NCBI GenBank assembly: GCA_943736015.1
Contig: OX031069.1
Span: 23,255,235-23,319,234, forward strand
DNA: 64,000 nucleotides
Source: Tridacna crocea
Lineage: Eukaryota > Mollusca > Bivalvia > Cardiida > Cardiidae
Direction: 5' to 3'
Shown piece after piece: positions 1 to 9,999 of this stretch. Each line of letters starts with the position of its first letter. Position 1 is the stretch's first letter. The position numbers and the translations under genes are program-made. The notes under the pieces are model-generated. The model did no database searches, was not told the DNA's origin, and saw only the letters and a program-made list of their open reading frames with translations.

Positions 1-69
1 CATCTATATTTTAAAACTGTGAATTCTAAAAGCAAAAATTCAGTGTAGCTCAACTGATGGGACTTGTTT

Positions 70-150
70 TCTGAGAGGTAGAAAGAAAAAGTTGACAAAA
101 GGAGAAAATGTTTGTTAGCAGCATTTTCTTCTTTTACAATTATATTTAAA
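70..150. mobile_element. TTAA-hairpin MITE remnant
   Basis: Only a decayed hairpin is left (ACAAAAGGAGAAAATG ... GCATTTTCTTC). Confidence 0.45.
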
Positions 151-179
151 ATAATTCTTATTCTTCTTATTTCACAGCA

Positions 180-375
180 CTAGCTCAGTTACTAATGTCT
201 GTTCAGGATCTATTCGTCTCCCACAGCTAATCATAGTTTCAGCGATGATTATGTTGGAAAGTGGCCAGTGACTTGTGTAGAAAATCATACATAGTATTGG
301 TGAAAGAAATGACAAAAAAGCATGGATAGGTGCACTAGCTGCAATGTAACTGAAATAATGTTGAAAAAAGCATCA
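180..375 (+). mobile_element. SINE remnant
   Basis: TAGCTCAGTTACTAATGTCTG, GGAAAGTGGCCAGTGACTTG and ACTGAAATAATGTTGAAAAA match body and tail pieces of the SINE at 57682. Confidence 0.4.
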
Positions 376-392
376 GTTCTCTACAACACAAA

Positions 393-585
393 CCCAGGCT
401 TTCACAACCCTGAAAGAGAGGACTTTCAAAAAAATTTTTGGAAAGGAGGAAAATCCTGCATTTTCTCCATTTCTCAGAATGTTTTCTACTTTATCAAAGA
501 CAGAAGTCATCGTATGAGTTACATTTGTCATCTGCAAATACTTTTAGTTTGATCCGGCCCAAAATTTTGCCGATGAAGGCTGGAG
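393..585 (+). mobile_element. TTAA-hairpin MITE remnant
   Basis: Diverged hairpin with a shifted core (CCTGCATTTTCTCC); ends lost. Confidence 0.45.
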
Positions 586-1196
586 TTCTTATCATAATAC
601 CAGCAAATGCCCGACAAATTTATCACAAACAAAAATTGCATTTTTTAAGGATTCATTCCATTTAGCTACGTAGAATATTGGTCAATGGAATACAGCTGAA
701 AATTTCATTAGTGTCTTATTTACTTCATTCATAGAACCATACCACAGAGAATATGCAGAGAACTATATAGTGATGGGTGTTTGCTGGAATTATTTCATGT
801 TCCTTGTTGACACTTCCAAGGGAAAAACCTCACCAGTGGACGTCATTCTTGAACTTCCTGATTCTAAAAACCAATGTATGAAGGAGATGCCTGTCTGTCT
901 TACAAAAATTTAAAAATTACAGCTACAAATCTGAAAGTCTCCTAACCTGTAATAGTGGCATTGCAGCTTTGCATCTGGCTGTTTTGTAATTTTTCAAAAG
1001 ATGACATTCATCCTGGAAATTTAAAGATTATAATGATAACAGAAAATAAAACCAGTAGAACAGTGCTTGATTAGAGTGTAAGGGGAATAAATAGTAAAGA
1101 AACTTAACAGATATGTAGATCAAGCATTGAAAATGCTTTCAATGGGAGACAAACATACAGGCTCTAGTCTTCTCTTTTAAAAGGGGATTTAATGAA

Positions 1197-1378
1197 TGCA
1201 AAAATATATTGACCCAGGTCAGCCTGTGCAATTCGCGCAGGCTGATCCGGGCCAAAAGTTTTCGATACTGGTCAATTTTCTACTTGTCTAAAGTTCAGTT
1301 TACTTCATACTTAAGTCAGTTGTCAGACAAAATAGGTTTTATGGATCCATAATTATGTGATGACTTGCTTAGGTTTTA
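1197..1378. mobile_element. second MITE family, fragment
   Basis: CCCAGGTCAGCCTGTGCAAT, GCGCAGGCTGATCCGGG and ATCCATAATTATGTGATG are shared with 24060-24251. Confidence 0.45.
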
Positions 1379-1538
1379 ACAATCCATTGAAAGATGGCTT
1401 TTAAAAACATTGTGGCAAAAAGAGAAAATGCTGGTAATCAGCATTTTCTTCTTCTCCAACAATGTTCACTACCCTTTCCCAGATTGAATTCCAATTTTTG
1501 AGTCATTTATTTTGTCTACAATTTTGTCCTCTGGTTAA
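1376..1538 (+). mobile_element. TTAA-hairpin MITE, shortened
   Basis: The long arm is shortened; the final TTAA is shared with the next element. Confidence 0.7.
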
Positions 1539-1770
1539 CTCATTACCAAACGACAATGTTTTAGGCTTGTCCAAATCGAAATCATTTGCAGACAGCAATA
1601 AAAGTGACTGAAAATTTGAAATTTGTTTTGTTAAGAGTAGAAAACATTGTGGGAAAAGAAGAAAATGCTGGTTACCAGCATTTTTTCCTTTTCTCACAGT
1701 GTTTTTCTTAAGACTTCTTTCTCAGGGTTGTCAAAAGTAGGGACTGTGTGACTGTGTGGTAATGGGTTAA
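1535..1770 (-). mobile_element. TTAA-hairpin MITE
   Basis: Full copy abutting the previous one at a single TTAA; ends GGTAATGGGTTAA. Confidence 0.85.
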
Positions 1771-1806
1771 GAGTTAAAATAAGTGATCATGAAGATGCAC
1801 TTAGTT

Positions 1807-1823
1807 CCCCCCCCCCCCCCCCC
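1807..1823 (+). repeat. poly-C tract
   Basis: An uninterrupted run of C following TTAGTT. Confidence 0.9.
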
Positions 1824-1965
1824 ACCTTTCATCAGCAATATCAATTACAAGGTCTTTTGAACTTTTCCCTTCTTCACAAAAAATCTATGAAAGGTATTAT
1901 TATCATCATTTAAATCCACATTTTTATTTTTCCATTTAGTACAATGGAAAACGTCTTCCTACAGA

Positions 1966-2105
1966 ACGATTTGGTCTTTGAAAGGGCAGAAAACATTGTG
2001 GGAAAGGGAAAAAAAATGCTTTCTACCAGCACTCCTCCTTTTCTCAATATGTTCTCAAAAGCCTGATTCAGTGTTCTTAAAATACAGAATTATTTGGTAA
2101 AGGCT
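1966..2105. mobile_element. TTAA-hairpin MITE, degenerate
   Basis: Hairpin arms no longer match (ATGCTTTCTACCAGCAC). Confidence 0.5.
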
Positions 2106-2120
2106 ATATCCACAAGAACG

Positions 2121-2349
2121 TTAACCCTTTACCAAACAATCCCTGGTTTTTATGACTCGGATGTAGATCCCCTTTGAAAACATTGTGGGAAAAGGAGAAA
2201 ATGCTGGTTACCAGCATTTTCTCCTTTTCCCACAATGTTTCCTACCCTGCTGGAAACAAGTTTCAATTTTAGACTTATGTTTATTTGGTCATCTCCAAGT
2301 GCTTCCAGTTTGGACCAGTCTAAAATTTTGTTGTTTGGGAAAGGGTTAA
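2121..2349 (+). mobile_element. TTAA-hairpin MITE, reference full copy
   Basis: TTAACCCTTTACCAAACAAT at one end, TTTGGGAAAGGGTTAA at the other, 229 bp. The centre is AAAACATTGTGGGAAAAGG ... CCTTTTCCCACAATGTTT, a near-perfect ~64-nt hairpin. The short arm (about 70 bp) and long arm (about 105 bp) outside the hairpin are unrelated. No coding capacity. Confidence 0.9.
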
Positions 2350-2372
2350 AAACAGTACTTAATAAATAATAC

Positions 2373-2534
2373 CATAATTATGACTTGGAACTTTTTAGCC
2401 TTCAACGCATCAGCTTTTCTAGACATAAGATCATAGCTTATAATGTTTACAAGGCCTGACACACAACTGTCTTTCCCACTGACAGCTACATTTATTGACT
2501 GTGGATCTAAAGATGGTACCCAGCGCTGTAATTG
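2373..2534 (-). CDS. SMARCAL1: SMARCAL1 coding exon 5: SNF2 between motifs Ia and II
   Basis: 162 nt, phase 0 in and out; acceptor is a long T tract plus CAG, donor ATTATG|GTATTA. It reads [16 protein letters not shown] through KKFQVIIM. The DESH (motif II) codons expected next are not in the window, so the next exon lies beyond base 1. Confidence 0.92.
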
Positions 2535-5500
2535 CTGAAAAAAAAAAAGTCATGCACAATTGTGCCGTTAGCATAAGGCCTTACAATTCTAATGAATAAT
2601 TTTGTATTGTATAGAATTGTATGGTAGCACACACATTTTGGAGCTCTACCATGATAGAGAAAAGAAAATCTAGTTTATCCCAAAATGAAGAAAACATTGA
2701 GTGGATTTCATTAAAAACTTACGAGTGTGTGGTTTCATATGGATAAAATAAGTATTTGAATTTTCTGAAGCTTTTTGAAACAGAGTTTCAAAAAAATAGT
2801 TAAGCACAAAAACAAGGGATGATCCCAGCAGTATCATTTGACTTGAAAACAAGAGCTTCACAGAGCTGCGCATGTATGCCCAAAGGGGCTTGTCAGTGAA
2901 ATGGGTTAAAATCTAGGACGCTTAAGGAGATACATATTTTAACTCTTTACCATACAAGAAAATTTTAGACTGGTCCAAATTCAAAGCATTTGCAGGCCAC
3001 AAAATAAAGGCGACTCAAAAACTGAATTTGTTCTGGAAAGGGTAGAAAACACTGTGGGAAAAGGAGAAAATGCTGGTTACCAGCATTTTCCCCTTTTCCC
3101 ACAGTGTTTTCAAAAGTCATCTTTCTCAGGGTCGTCAAAAGTCGGGATTGTGTGGTAATGGGTTAAGACTCACAAGCACACCTACACATCATAGAGATTC
3201 ATAGTGGTAAGTTTGAATTTATTCACATGGAACCTGTAGGAGGAGTTGTGCACACAAGAAATTGCTGGTGGAGGGACCGACAGATAGACCGACAAATGAT
3301 CAAGGCTATAACATAATATGACCCTTCGAGCTTACATAAGCGATACCCGAGAAATAGTAGTTTGGAAAGTAAGGTGTCTCACAATTTTCTCAATGGTGGC
3401 TTAGTGACACCTGCTCTAAAAGATACAAACTATTACCCTGTCCCAAAATACATAACACAGGGTTCTGCCTTGTTTACAATACATGTATAGTATTTCTGCC
3501 AATATTGTTGTTTAGAGGCTATATATCATTTGCAGGTAGTTTCACGCTTTACCAGATTTTACACATTTTTAGAATTGTCCATTTCAAAATATTTGCAGAT
3601 GACAAAATAAAAGTGACATAAAAGTGACTCAAAAACTTAAATTAGCTTATGAAAGAGTAGAAAACATAATGGGAAAAGGACAAAATGCTGGTTACCAGCA
3701 TTTTCTCCTTTTTTCACAATGTTTTCGAAATGCCTTTTGTGTCATTAAAAGTCGGAATTGTGGGGTAAGATAGGTCCAATAACATTTACTGTAAGGATTG
3801 CTTTTAAGTTTCACCAATATAAAATCTGGTTTCGAGACACTTTAGTGGTTATAACAACAGAAGTGTCTGTACCTGAGCCCAGTCAAATCTTACAGACGAT
3901 GGCACAACAACCAATAAAGGCCACTCCAGCCTGTAGTAACATGCTAAACAAATAGCTTGTATGGTCTTTCCTAGTCCCATGTCATCAGCTATCAGAACCC
4001 GGCCATTCTTGTACACACCATAACTGAAAATACAAGGCCATAGGGATTGTACACTTAATCCATTCCGCATTCTTTACGAAATAACAAAATTTGGACTTAT
4101 AAAAATCCAAAGCAATTGCAGAGAACAAATACATATAATGTATAATGTTGCCTAAATGGTGAAATTAATCTTTTAACCCTATGCCAAACAATAGGTGTTG
4201 AATTTACCAATCTAAAATCAAATCTATGCTGAGGATACCCACACAATGGAGTAGCACATAACAGGCCACTACTGGCAAAGGGAGAAACTGCTTTAATAGA
4301 ATTTCTCCACTTGCCACAATATTTTCTAAAGTTTTCATGTTGTGATGCTTAAATTTGTGCTTCATAATCCCGACTTTTAAAGACCCTGAGGAAGGAGGCC
4401 TTTGAGAACATGGCGGGAAAATGAGAAAATGCTGGTAACCAGCATTTCCTCCTTTTCAAACAATATTTTCAATATCAAGGTCATTTTTTTGACATTAAGG
4501 CCACCTTAATTTGTCATCCACAAATACATGTACCCGGTACTTCCAATTTGGGCCACTCTAAGATTTTGTCATTTGGGACAGAGTTAAACAAAATAGCACA
4601 GACTTTCCTTTCTGGACAGTCTACACAAAAATCAGACCTCACAGATTGTGCAGTCTGATCTTGGATATGGACTTTCCCCTACTTTGTTACACATTCTCAC
4701 CGAAACAAGTATGAAATAGCAGAATGAAGGCTGTTTTTCCAACATGTATTTTAACCCTTCACCAAACGACAAAATTTTAGACTGGTCCAAATTGAAAGCA
4801 CTTGCAGACGACAAAATAAATGTAACTCAAAAATTAAAATTTGTTTCCAGCAGGGTAGAAAACATTGTGGGGAAAGGAGAAAATGCTGGTTACCAGTATT
4901 TTCTCCTTTTCCCACCATGTTTTCAAAAGGCTTCTATCTCAAGGTTGTAAAAACCAGGGACTGTTTGGGAAAGGGTTAACCCTTTCCCAAACGACAAAGT
5001 TTGGACTCTTCCACACCTAAAGAGCAGACGACAAGTTTAGATTGTGAGAAAATGACAGAAAGTTCTCAAAAAAGGGTAGAAAACACTGTGGGAAAAGGAG
5101 AAATTGCTCATTACGAGCAATTTCTCCTTTTCCCACAGTGTTTTCAAACGACTTTTACTGCAGACACGTAAAAACCAGGGCTTGTTTGGGAAAGGGTTAA
5201 GCAGCCCTTTTCATAATATATGAAGTGTTCTAAGAATAACATAATTTGCAATTCAAATTAAATCTTCCAAAACCACTGGCAGTATCTACACTTACTTGAC
5301 ACCTTCACGCTGAAAAGACATAAGGGAGTTAATGAGATTAGGTTCTACTCTGGAGAGATCTGCAATTGGAATTGTTCTGACTGGGTTGCCTCCCTTTACT
5401 TGGGCATCAAAGGCTTGAAGAATTGCTTTTGGTAGAGGCTCTATCTCAACAGCAGGCTTCAAAACTTTCACAGAATTGACTGAAATAAAGTGTAATATTC

Positions 5501-8500
5501 AAACCTAGGGATCAGAAGAGGTTGTTTGTTGGTTACCGTACTACTAAGCTCTCTGATGATCGTTCATATACTTATGATAAGCTCCCTCCCACCCTGATGG
5601 CTCAGTGGTGAGCGTGTCGGACTCATAACCTGGTGGTTGTGAATTTGATACCTGGTTGAGGCAAGCTTTCCAGCGTATTGTCGCCTCTCAACTCTAATGA
5701 AGCATATAAGAAAAGCAGTCGGTGGCTTTAGAAAGAAAATTATATTAGAAGTGTTGTGAGAAAGCCAGGAAACAAAATGTGCATCACTGACCGCCATGAT
5801 ATGCCCTTAGCTGTTAAGTGGCGATAAACCCAAATTCAACCAAATTGCTCCCTCAACGTCAAAATTAAAAATTCTAGGGGAAAAATTATGTCTCATTAGA
5901 GAGTATATGCAGTAACATCTCTTTAACCCTTTACCACAAGACAAAATTTTAGACCAATCCAAATATTGAAAGCATTTGCAGACGACAATTTCAAAGTGGC
6001 TCAAATGGTGCAATTTTTCTTTCATAGGGTAGAAAACTTTGTGGAAAAAGGAGAAAATGCTAGTTACCAGCATTTTCTCATTTTCCCACAATACTTTCAA
6101 AAGGCGTCTTCCTCTGGGTTGTTAAAAGTCAGCATTGGGTGCTAAAGGGTTAACCATTTACCAAACAATGCTCAAGTTTCATTGAGTGGGAGGGAAAACA
6201 TAGTAACTGACAAGAATTTAGTTTTGCTGTGATTTGTTTCTTTACATTTACACAAGCTCTCGACTGTTTACTTTTGATGGAAAATGTTTCAATATCATGA
6301 CATCATAATTATATGTGACCTGTCACACAAAAAGGGACCATCTGGGAACTGTGAAAAGTGTTAACCCTGGTCAGGCTGTGCAAATTGCGCAGGCTGACCA
6401 GGGTTGACACATTTCGCTTTTAGCGACATTTTTTGTGTGAAAAGTGGTCATTGTATCTTGTTATACTATCAATTTCTAATTATCAGCTTAAACTGACTTT
6501 CACAATGTTGATCTGTTTTCATCTAATTGATGGACAGAATTCCTAGATAATCCCTCTTTGCATGATGGGCCACATATATAAAAAGTAAATACAAAATAGA
6601 AAGTATGAAGTCCTTACCAAACTTGTTGTACTCTATCAGCCTAAAGGACCATTTCTTTGTAACAGCATCTGGAATCAATGTACATAATTATATTACAGAA
6701 ACACATTTCCCCATGATATAGTTTGTCTTGCAGCATCAATTTTAAAAACATTGTAGCTGTAGAGAAGTTGCTTGTAAAAAGAATTTTTTCCAGCTGCTAC
6801 AATGTTTTCACCAGTATCTGTGTATCAAATCTTCATTCACGACTCAGAAGTTGGTCTACTGATTTGTCACCAGGAAAAACCTTGATCCCAGCAAGCAGCA
6901 CTGATCTCATCATAGACAAAACTGACAGTGACTGCTCATTTTACTTGTTACCAAAAGACAATACATGTATTTCAGGCTTGTCCAAATCGAAAGCATTTGC
7001 AGACGACATAACAAAAGTGACTGAAATTTGAAATTTGTTTTGTGAACAGTAGAAAACATTGTGGGAAAAGGAGAAAATGCTGGTTAACAGCATTTTCTCC
7101 TTTTCCCACAATGTTGTCTAAAGGCTTCTTTCTAAGGGTCGTCAAAATATGGTAATGGTTTAAACTATTTAAAGCTGTTTTTGAAATAGCTGCTAAAAGT
7201 AAAACTGACCAATTAGATTTGTCTAACCCTTTACCAGACCACAAAATTCAAACCTTGAAAGCATTTGCAGACTACAATTTTAATGTGGCTCAAACAAGTG
7301 TAATCAATTTTTGATGGGGTAGAAAACATTATTGGAAAAGGAGAAAATGCTGGTTACCAGCATTTTCTCCTTTTCCCACAATATTTTGAAAAGGCGTCTT
7401 TCCCAGGGTCATTAAAAGTCATCATCGTGTGGTAAAGGTACCATGGTACCGTAATTAAAATTCTGTCTCAAGGTGGAAGGGAAGAGAAAATTCCAACAGT
7501 CTCAAAAGTTTCCAACTTTCTATCTATATAACTCTGTCTTTAGAGGCTAAAGTGGTAGAATCTGTCCTAGGCAGTGTAGAAAACATTGTGAAAAGAGGAA
7601 AAAAATGCAGGTTACCAGCATTTTATACCTTTTCACACAATGTTTTCAACAGGATTCTTCTGTAGCATCATTAAAACTCCTGATTGTGTAGTAGAGGGTT
7701 AATTATTTACCCCACAATTAATTCCAACTTTTAACGACCCCTAGAAAGAAGTCTTTTGAAAACAATGAGGGAAAAGGAGAAAATGTTGGTAACCAGCATT
7801 TTCTCCTTTTCCCACAATGTTTTCTGCTGTATCAAGGAAAAGTTAGGTCATTTTGCCACTCTAAATTTGTTGTCTGCGATTGCCTTCAATTTGGACAAGT
7901 CCACGATTCTGTTGTTTGGTAATGTGTTAATCAGGGTAAGGATTTACCGAGTATGTACCAAATGTTAGACTCTTCAAAAATGAGAGCATCTGCAGCCAAC
8001 AAATTCAAAACTGATTTAACCCATTACCACAAAATCCCTACTTTTGACGCTCCTGAGAAAGAAGCCTTTTGAAACCACTGTAGGAAAAGGAGAAAATGCT
8101 TGTAACAAGCATTTTCTCCTTTTCCCACAGTGTTTTCTATCCTTCCCAGAACAAATATCAATTTTTTAGTCACCTTTATTTTGTCGTCTGCAAATGCTTT
8201 TAATTCTGTCGTGTGGTAAAGAGTTAAGTTAGCCGAGCATCACAGATCACACAGCAAACAATGCAGGAAAAGAAGAAAATGCTGTTTATCAGCATTTTCT
8301 CTTTTTCCCACAATACTTTCAAATGGACTTCTTGTTCAGGGTTGTTCTAACTTGGGACTGGGCAGTAACAGGTTAACTCTTTGTCACACAATCCCGACTT
8401 TTAATGGCCCTGAGAAAGAGGCCTTTTGAAAACATTTTAGGAAAAGGATAAAATGCTGGTTACCAGCATTTTCAACTACTCCCATGATGTTTTCTTCCCT

Positions 8501-9549
8501 GTCAAAGTAAAATTGCACCATCTGAGCCACACTGAAATTGTTGTCTGCAAATACTTTCAATATGGACCAGTCTACAATTTTGTTGTTTCAATTGGTAGAG
8601 TTAAAAAAAAAAGTTGCCTGTGTACTTACCATAGAGTTTAGTCTGCATAGTCTTAAAAAACTGTATTAAAGGGGAACTATAACCAATCTCAACACAAAAT
8701 CTGTCCCTTGAAACAAGTACACATTTGCCTTTCACTGTTCCTTTACCCACAGACTCAAACGCATTCCATCCACTTTGTGGCTTATCACTGACCATAGTCT
8801 GTGCTTTGGCACTTGATGTAGAGTTTGAAGAAAAGTTTTTTGAATGCTGTTCAGATGACATAGGTGTACTCGAAGATGATGATATATTGGAAGAATTTGG
8901 TCCATTGGTTGCCATGCTACCAGACCATTTTGACTGAGCATTCAGTGCCGAAATGCTGTCTTTATTTATATTTGCTATAAGAGAACTGCCAGCAGTCACT
9001 GTTGAAGGTTTATGAGATGAAACTGATGATGAATAATTTTTCTGTAGACAATTTCCTGCCTTCTCTGCCCTTTTTGCCAATGCTTTCAACCTATTCTGTT
9101 CCATTCGGTCTTGATTACTTATATTATCAAAATGTGTTGTGTCTGTAGGTACACTATGCTCTGGTAAAGTTTTCTCACTTCGTACAACATCTCTGTCTGT
9201 CTGTCTGCTGTCTATGTGTGAAGGCACAGCAGTGGTTGTCTTCCTATGTTGCACAGCATTTTTGTCTGTCTGTCTGCCATCTACCTGTGATACAACCATA
9301 CCAGTTTTATTGTTTGATTCTCCTGTTTTGCTAGTGTTCACTTCAAGACATGTGGTACTTTTATTCTTGTATGTTTCAAACTTATTTTGGATATTGTTGT
9401 TATTATTTTGTATGTGAGGCAATGCTGATTGGTGTTTGGATTTTTCTGCCCTTTTAGCCAAAGCTCTTTTCCTGTTCTCTTCAATTCTCTTCAGTTGTTC
9501 AGCTGTCAATCCCCCTGGCATGGTGGCTTAGTCACCTTTCTGCTGGATC
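2373..9549 (-). CDS. SMARCAL1: SMARCAL1 annealing helicase, N-terminal part of gene
   Basis: Five coding exons (8630-9521, 6618-6668, 5296-5479, 3873-4023, 2373-2534; 1440 nt, 480 codons, all phases consistent) encode the start of a SMARCAL1/HARP protein. Family knowledge: this nuclear SNF2-type ATPase binds RPA, rewinds single-stranded DNA and remodels stalled replication forks. Seen here: an RPA-binding motif at residues 6-27, a second similar motif at 137-154, a Ser/Asn-rich linker, one HARP domain from about residue 262, and the start of the SNF2 ATPase with Walker A DMGLGKT. The start codon sits in a strong context (GCCACCATGCC). The remaining ATPase exons lie beyond the left edge, as the intron after 2373 has no recognisable exon down to base 1. 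Introns are filled with TTAA-hairpin MITEs. Confidence 0.95.
2939..3166 (-). mobile_element. TTAA-hairpin MITE
   Basis: Full copy with the paired CACTGTGGG/CCCACAGTG variant in the stem. Confidence 0.88.
3545..3770 (-). mobile_element. TTAA-hairpin MITE, old
   Basis: Terminal TTAA lost at both ends; hairpin still clear. Lies about 100 bp from SMARCAL1 exon 4. Confidence 0.7.
3873..4023 (-). CDS. SMARCAL1: SMARCAL1 coding exon 4: SNF2 motif I (Walker A)
   Basis: Encodes [18 protein letters not shown], with the ATP-binding loop DMGLGKT, then [17 protein letters not shown] (motif Ia). Acceptor TTTTCAG, donor CTCAG|GTACAG, ending in phase 0. Confidence 0.96.
4173..4355. mobile_element. TTAA-hairpin MITE, degenerate
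   Basis: Starts TTAACCCTATGCC; the hairpin is now GGCAAAGGGAGAAACTGC with a mismatched inverse. Confidence 0.45.
4361..4587 (+). mobile_element. TTAA-hairpin MITE
   Basis: Near full copy; left end eroded, right end GGGACAGAGTTAA. Confidence 0.75.
4751..4979 (-). mobile_element. TTAA-hairpin MITE
   Basis: Full copy; its last TTAA is also the first TTAA of the next element. Confidence 0.9.
4976..5200 (-). mobile_element. TTAA-hairpin MITE, GCTCNTTACGAGC-type loop
   Basis: Hairpin GAGAAATTGCTC/GAGCAATTTCTC replaces ATGCTGG/CCAGCAT: a second hairpin subtype. Confidence 0.9.
5296..5479 (-). CDS. SMARCAL1: SMARCAL1 coding exon 3: HARP to ATPase linker
   Basis: Acceptor ATTTCAG, donor TCAA|GTAAGTG. 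Residues about 315-375 include [17 protein letters not shown] and [18 protein letters not shown], the segment just before the SNF2 core in this family. It was too short for a long open reading frame and was found by reading the minus strand. Confidence 0.93.
5588..5765 (+). mobile_element. SINE with tRNA-like head
   Basis: GATGGCTCAGTGGTGAGCG (box A) and GTGAATTTGATACCTGG (box B-like), then a tail with AGCAGTCGGTGGCTTTAGAA. Confidence 0.5.
5923..6153 (-). mobile_element. TTAA-hairpin MITE
   Basis: Full copy. The terminal TTAA is followed by the first 22 bp of another copy (TTAACCATTTACCAAACAAT). Confidence 0.88.
6310..6460. repeat. palindromic repeat (CCTGGTCAGGCTG)
   Basis: Inverted arms AACCCTGGTCAGGCTGTGC and GCGCAGGCTGACCAGGGTT around 6361-6410, flanked by TTGTGTGA-type sequence. 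Related to the palindromes at 1209 and 14885. Confidence 0.5.
6618..6668 (-). CDS. SMARCAL1: SMARCAL1 coding exon 2: second half of HARP
   Basis: A 51-nt exon with acceptor GATTCCAG and donor TTTG|GTAAGG, phase 1 in and out. It reads [17 protein letters not shown], which completes the HARP fold (family consensus around KW.F.L). Only one HARP domain is present, whereas the human protein has two. Confidence 0.9.
6944..7163 (-). mobile_element. TTAA-hairpin MITE
   Basis: Hairpin intact with core CTGGTTAACAG; short arm has a small deletion. Confidence 0.82.
7224..7438 (-). mobile_element. TTAA-hairpin MITE
   Basis: Right end truncated at GTGGTAAAGG; hairpin intact. Confidence 0.8.
7574..7702 (-). 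mobile_element. TTAA-hairpin MITE, half copy
   Basis: Hairpin and short arm only; shares its TTAA with the next element. Confidence 0.65.
7699..7930 (+). mobile_element. TTAA-hairpin MITE
   Basis: Full copy; hairpin reads AACAATGAGGG on one side and CCCACAATG on the other. Confidence 0.82.
8016..8227 (+). mobile_element. TTAA-hairpin MITE
   Basis: Full length with loop-side core CTTGTAACAAG, a paired change from CTGGTAACCAG. Confidence 0.88.
8250..8376 (-). mobile_element. TTAA-hairpin MITE, half copy
   Basis: Hairpin (ATGCTGTTTATCAGCAT) and short arm; TTAA shared with the next. Confidence 0.65.
8373..8604 (+). mobile_element. TTAA-hairpin MITE
   Basis: Diverged right hairpin arm. Ends 26 bp from the donor of SMARCAL1 coding exon 1. 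Confidence 0.78.
8630..9549 (-). CDS. SMARCAL1: SMARCAL1 exon 1 of coding sequence: RPA-binding motifs and first half of HARP
   Basis: Start codon at 9519-9521; 9522-9549 is 5' UTR after an acceptor (TTTTTTCAG). Residues 6-27 ([22 protein letters not shown] read in two parts) match the RPA32-binding motif of the family. Residues 137-154 repeat it ([14 protein letters not shown]). Two short related stretches ([20 protein letters not shown]) lie near 81-112. Residues 160-255 are low-complexity Ser/Asn/Thr. HARP begins near 262 ([12 protein letters not shown]). The donor is CTATG|GTAAGTA, leaving phase 1. Confidence 0.95.
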
Positions 9550-9703
9550 CTGAAAAAATCTATAACTATATTAATTCAAAATAATGGGTGGGCATAATGC
9601 CCCAAAACTGTAACAAAACATTGTTGGAAACCAGTACTGTCTCACTATCGGACAATGTTTTCTTTTCATGCCAAAGATAACATCGTAAGCTTTTGTGTAC
9701 TGT

Positions 9704-9932
9704 GTATCTCTTTACTACACAAGAAATTTTAGACTGGTCCAAATTGAAAGCATTTGCAGACGACAAAATAAAGGTGACAGAAAAATTGAAATTTGTTCTG
9801 GGAAGGGTAGAAAACTCTGTGGGAAAAGGAGAAAATGCTGGTCACCAGCATTTTCTCCTTTTCCCACAGTGTTTTCAAAAGGCTTCTTTCTCTGGGGCAT
9901 CAAAAGTAGGGATTGTATAGTAATGGGCTAAT
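9704..9932 (-). mobile_element. TTAA-hairpin MITE
   Basis: Core CTGGTCACCAG; ends eroded (CTCTTTACTACACAAG, GGGCTAATT). Confidence 0.82.
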
Positions 9933-9999
9933 TAAATCAAGATCAGACTGCTCTGAACATGTATCTGTTTTGTGATCTACAATGTCTACTGTTCTATTC

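Noticed and set aside
2179..2243. Repeated palindrome ATGCTGGTAACCAGCAT as a CRISPR repeat or terminator
   Set aside because: The copies are irregularly spaced centres of ~228-bp mobile elements in a eukaryotic genome, with no unique spacers.
9139..9417. 92-codon plus-strand open frame
   Set aside because: Antisense to the SMARCAL1 first coding exon, whose frame has clear family motifs.
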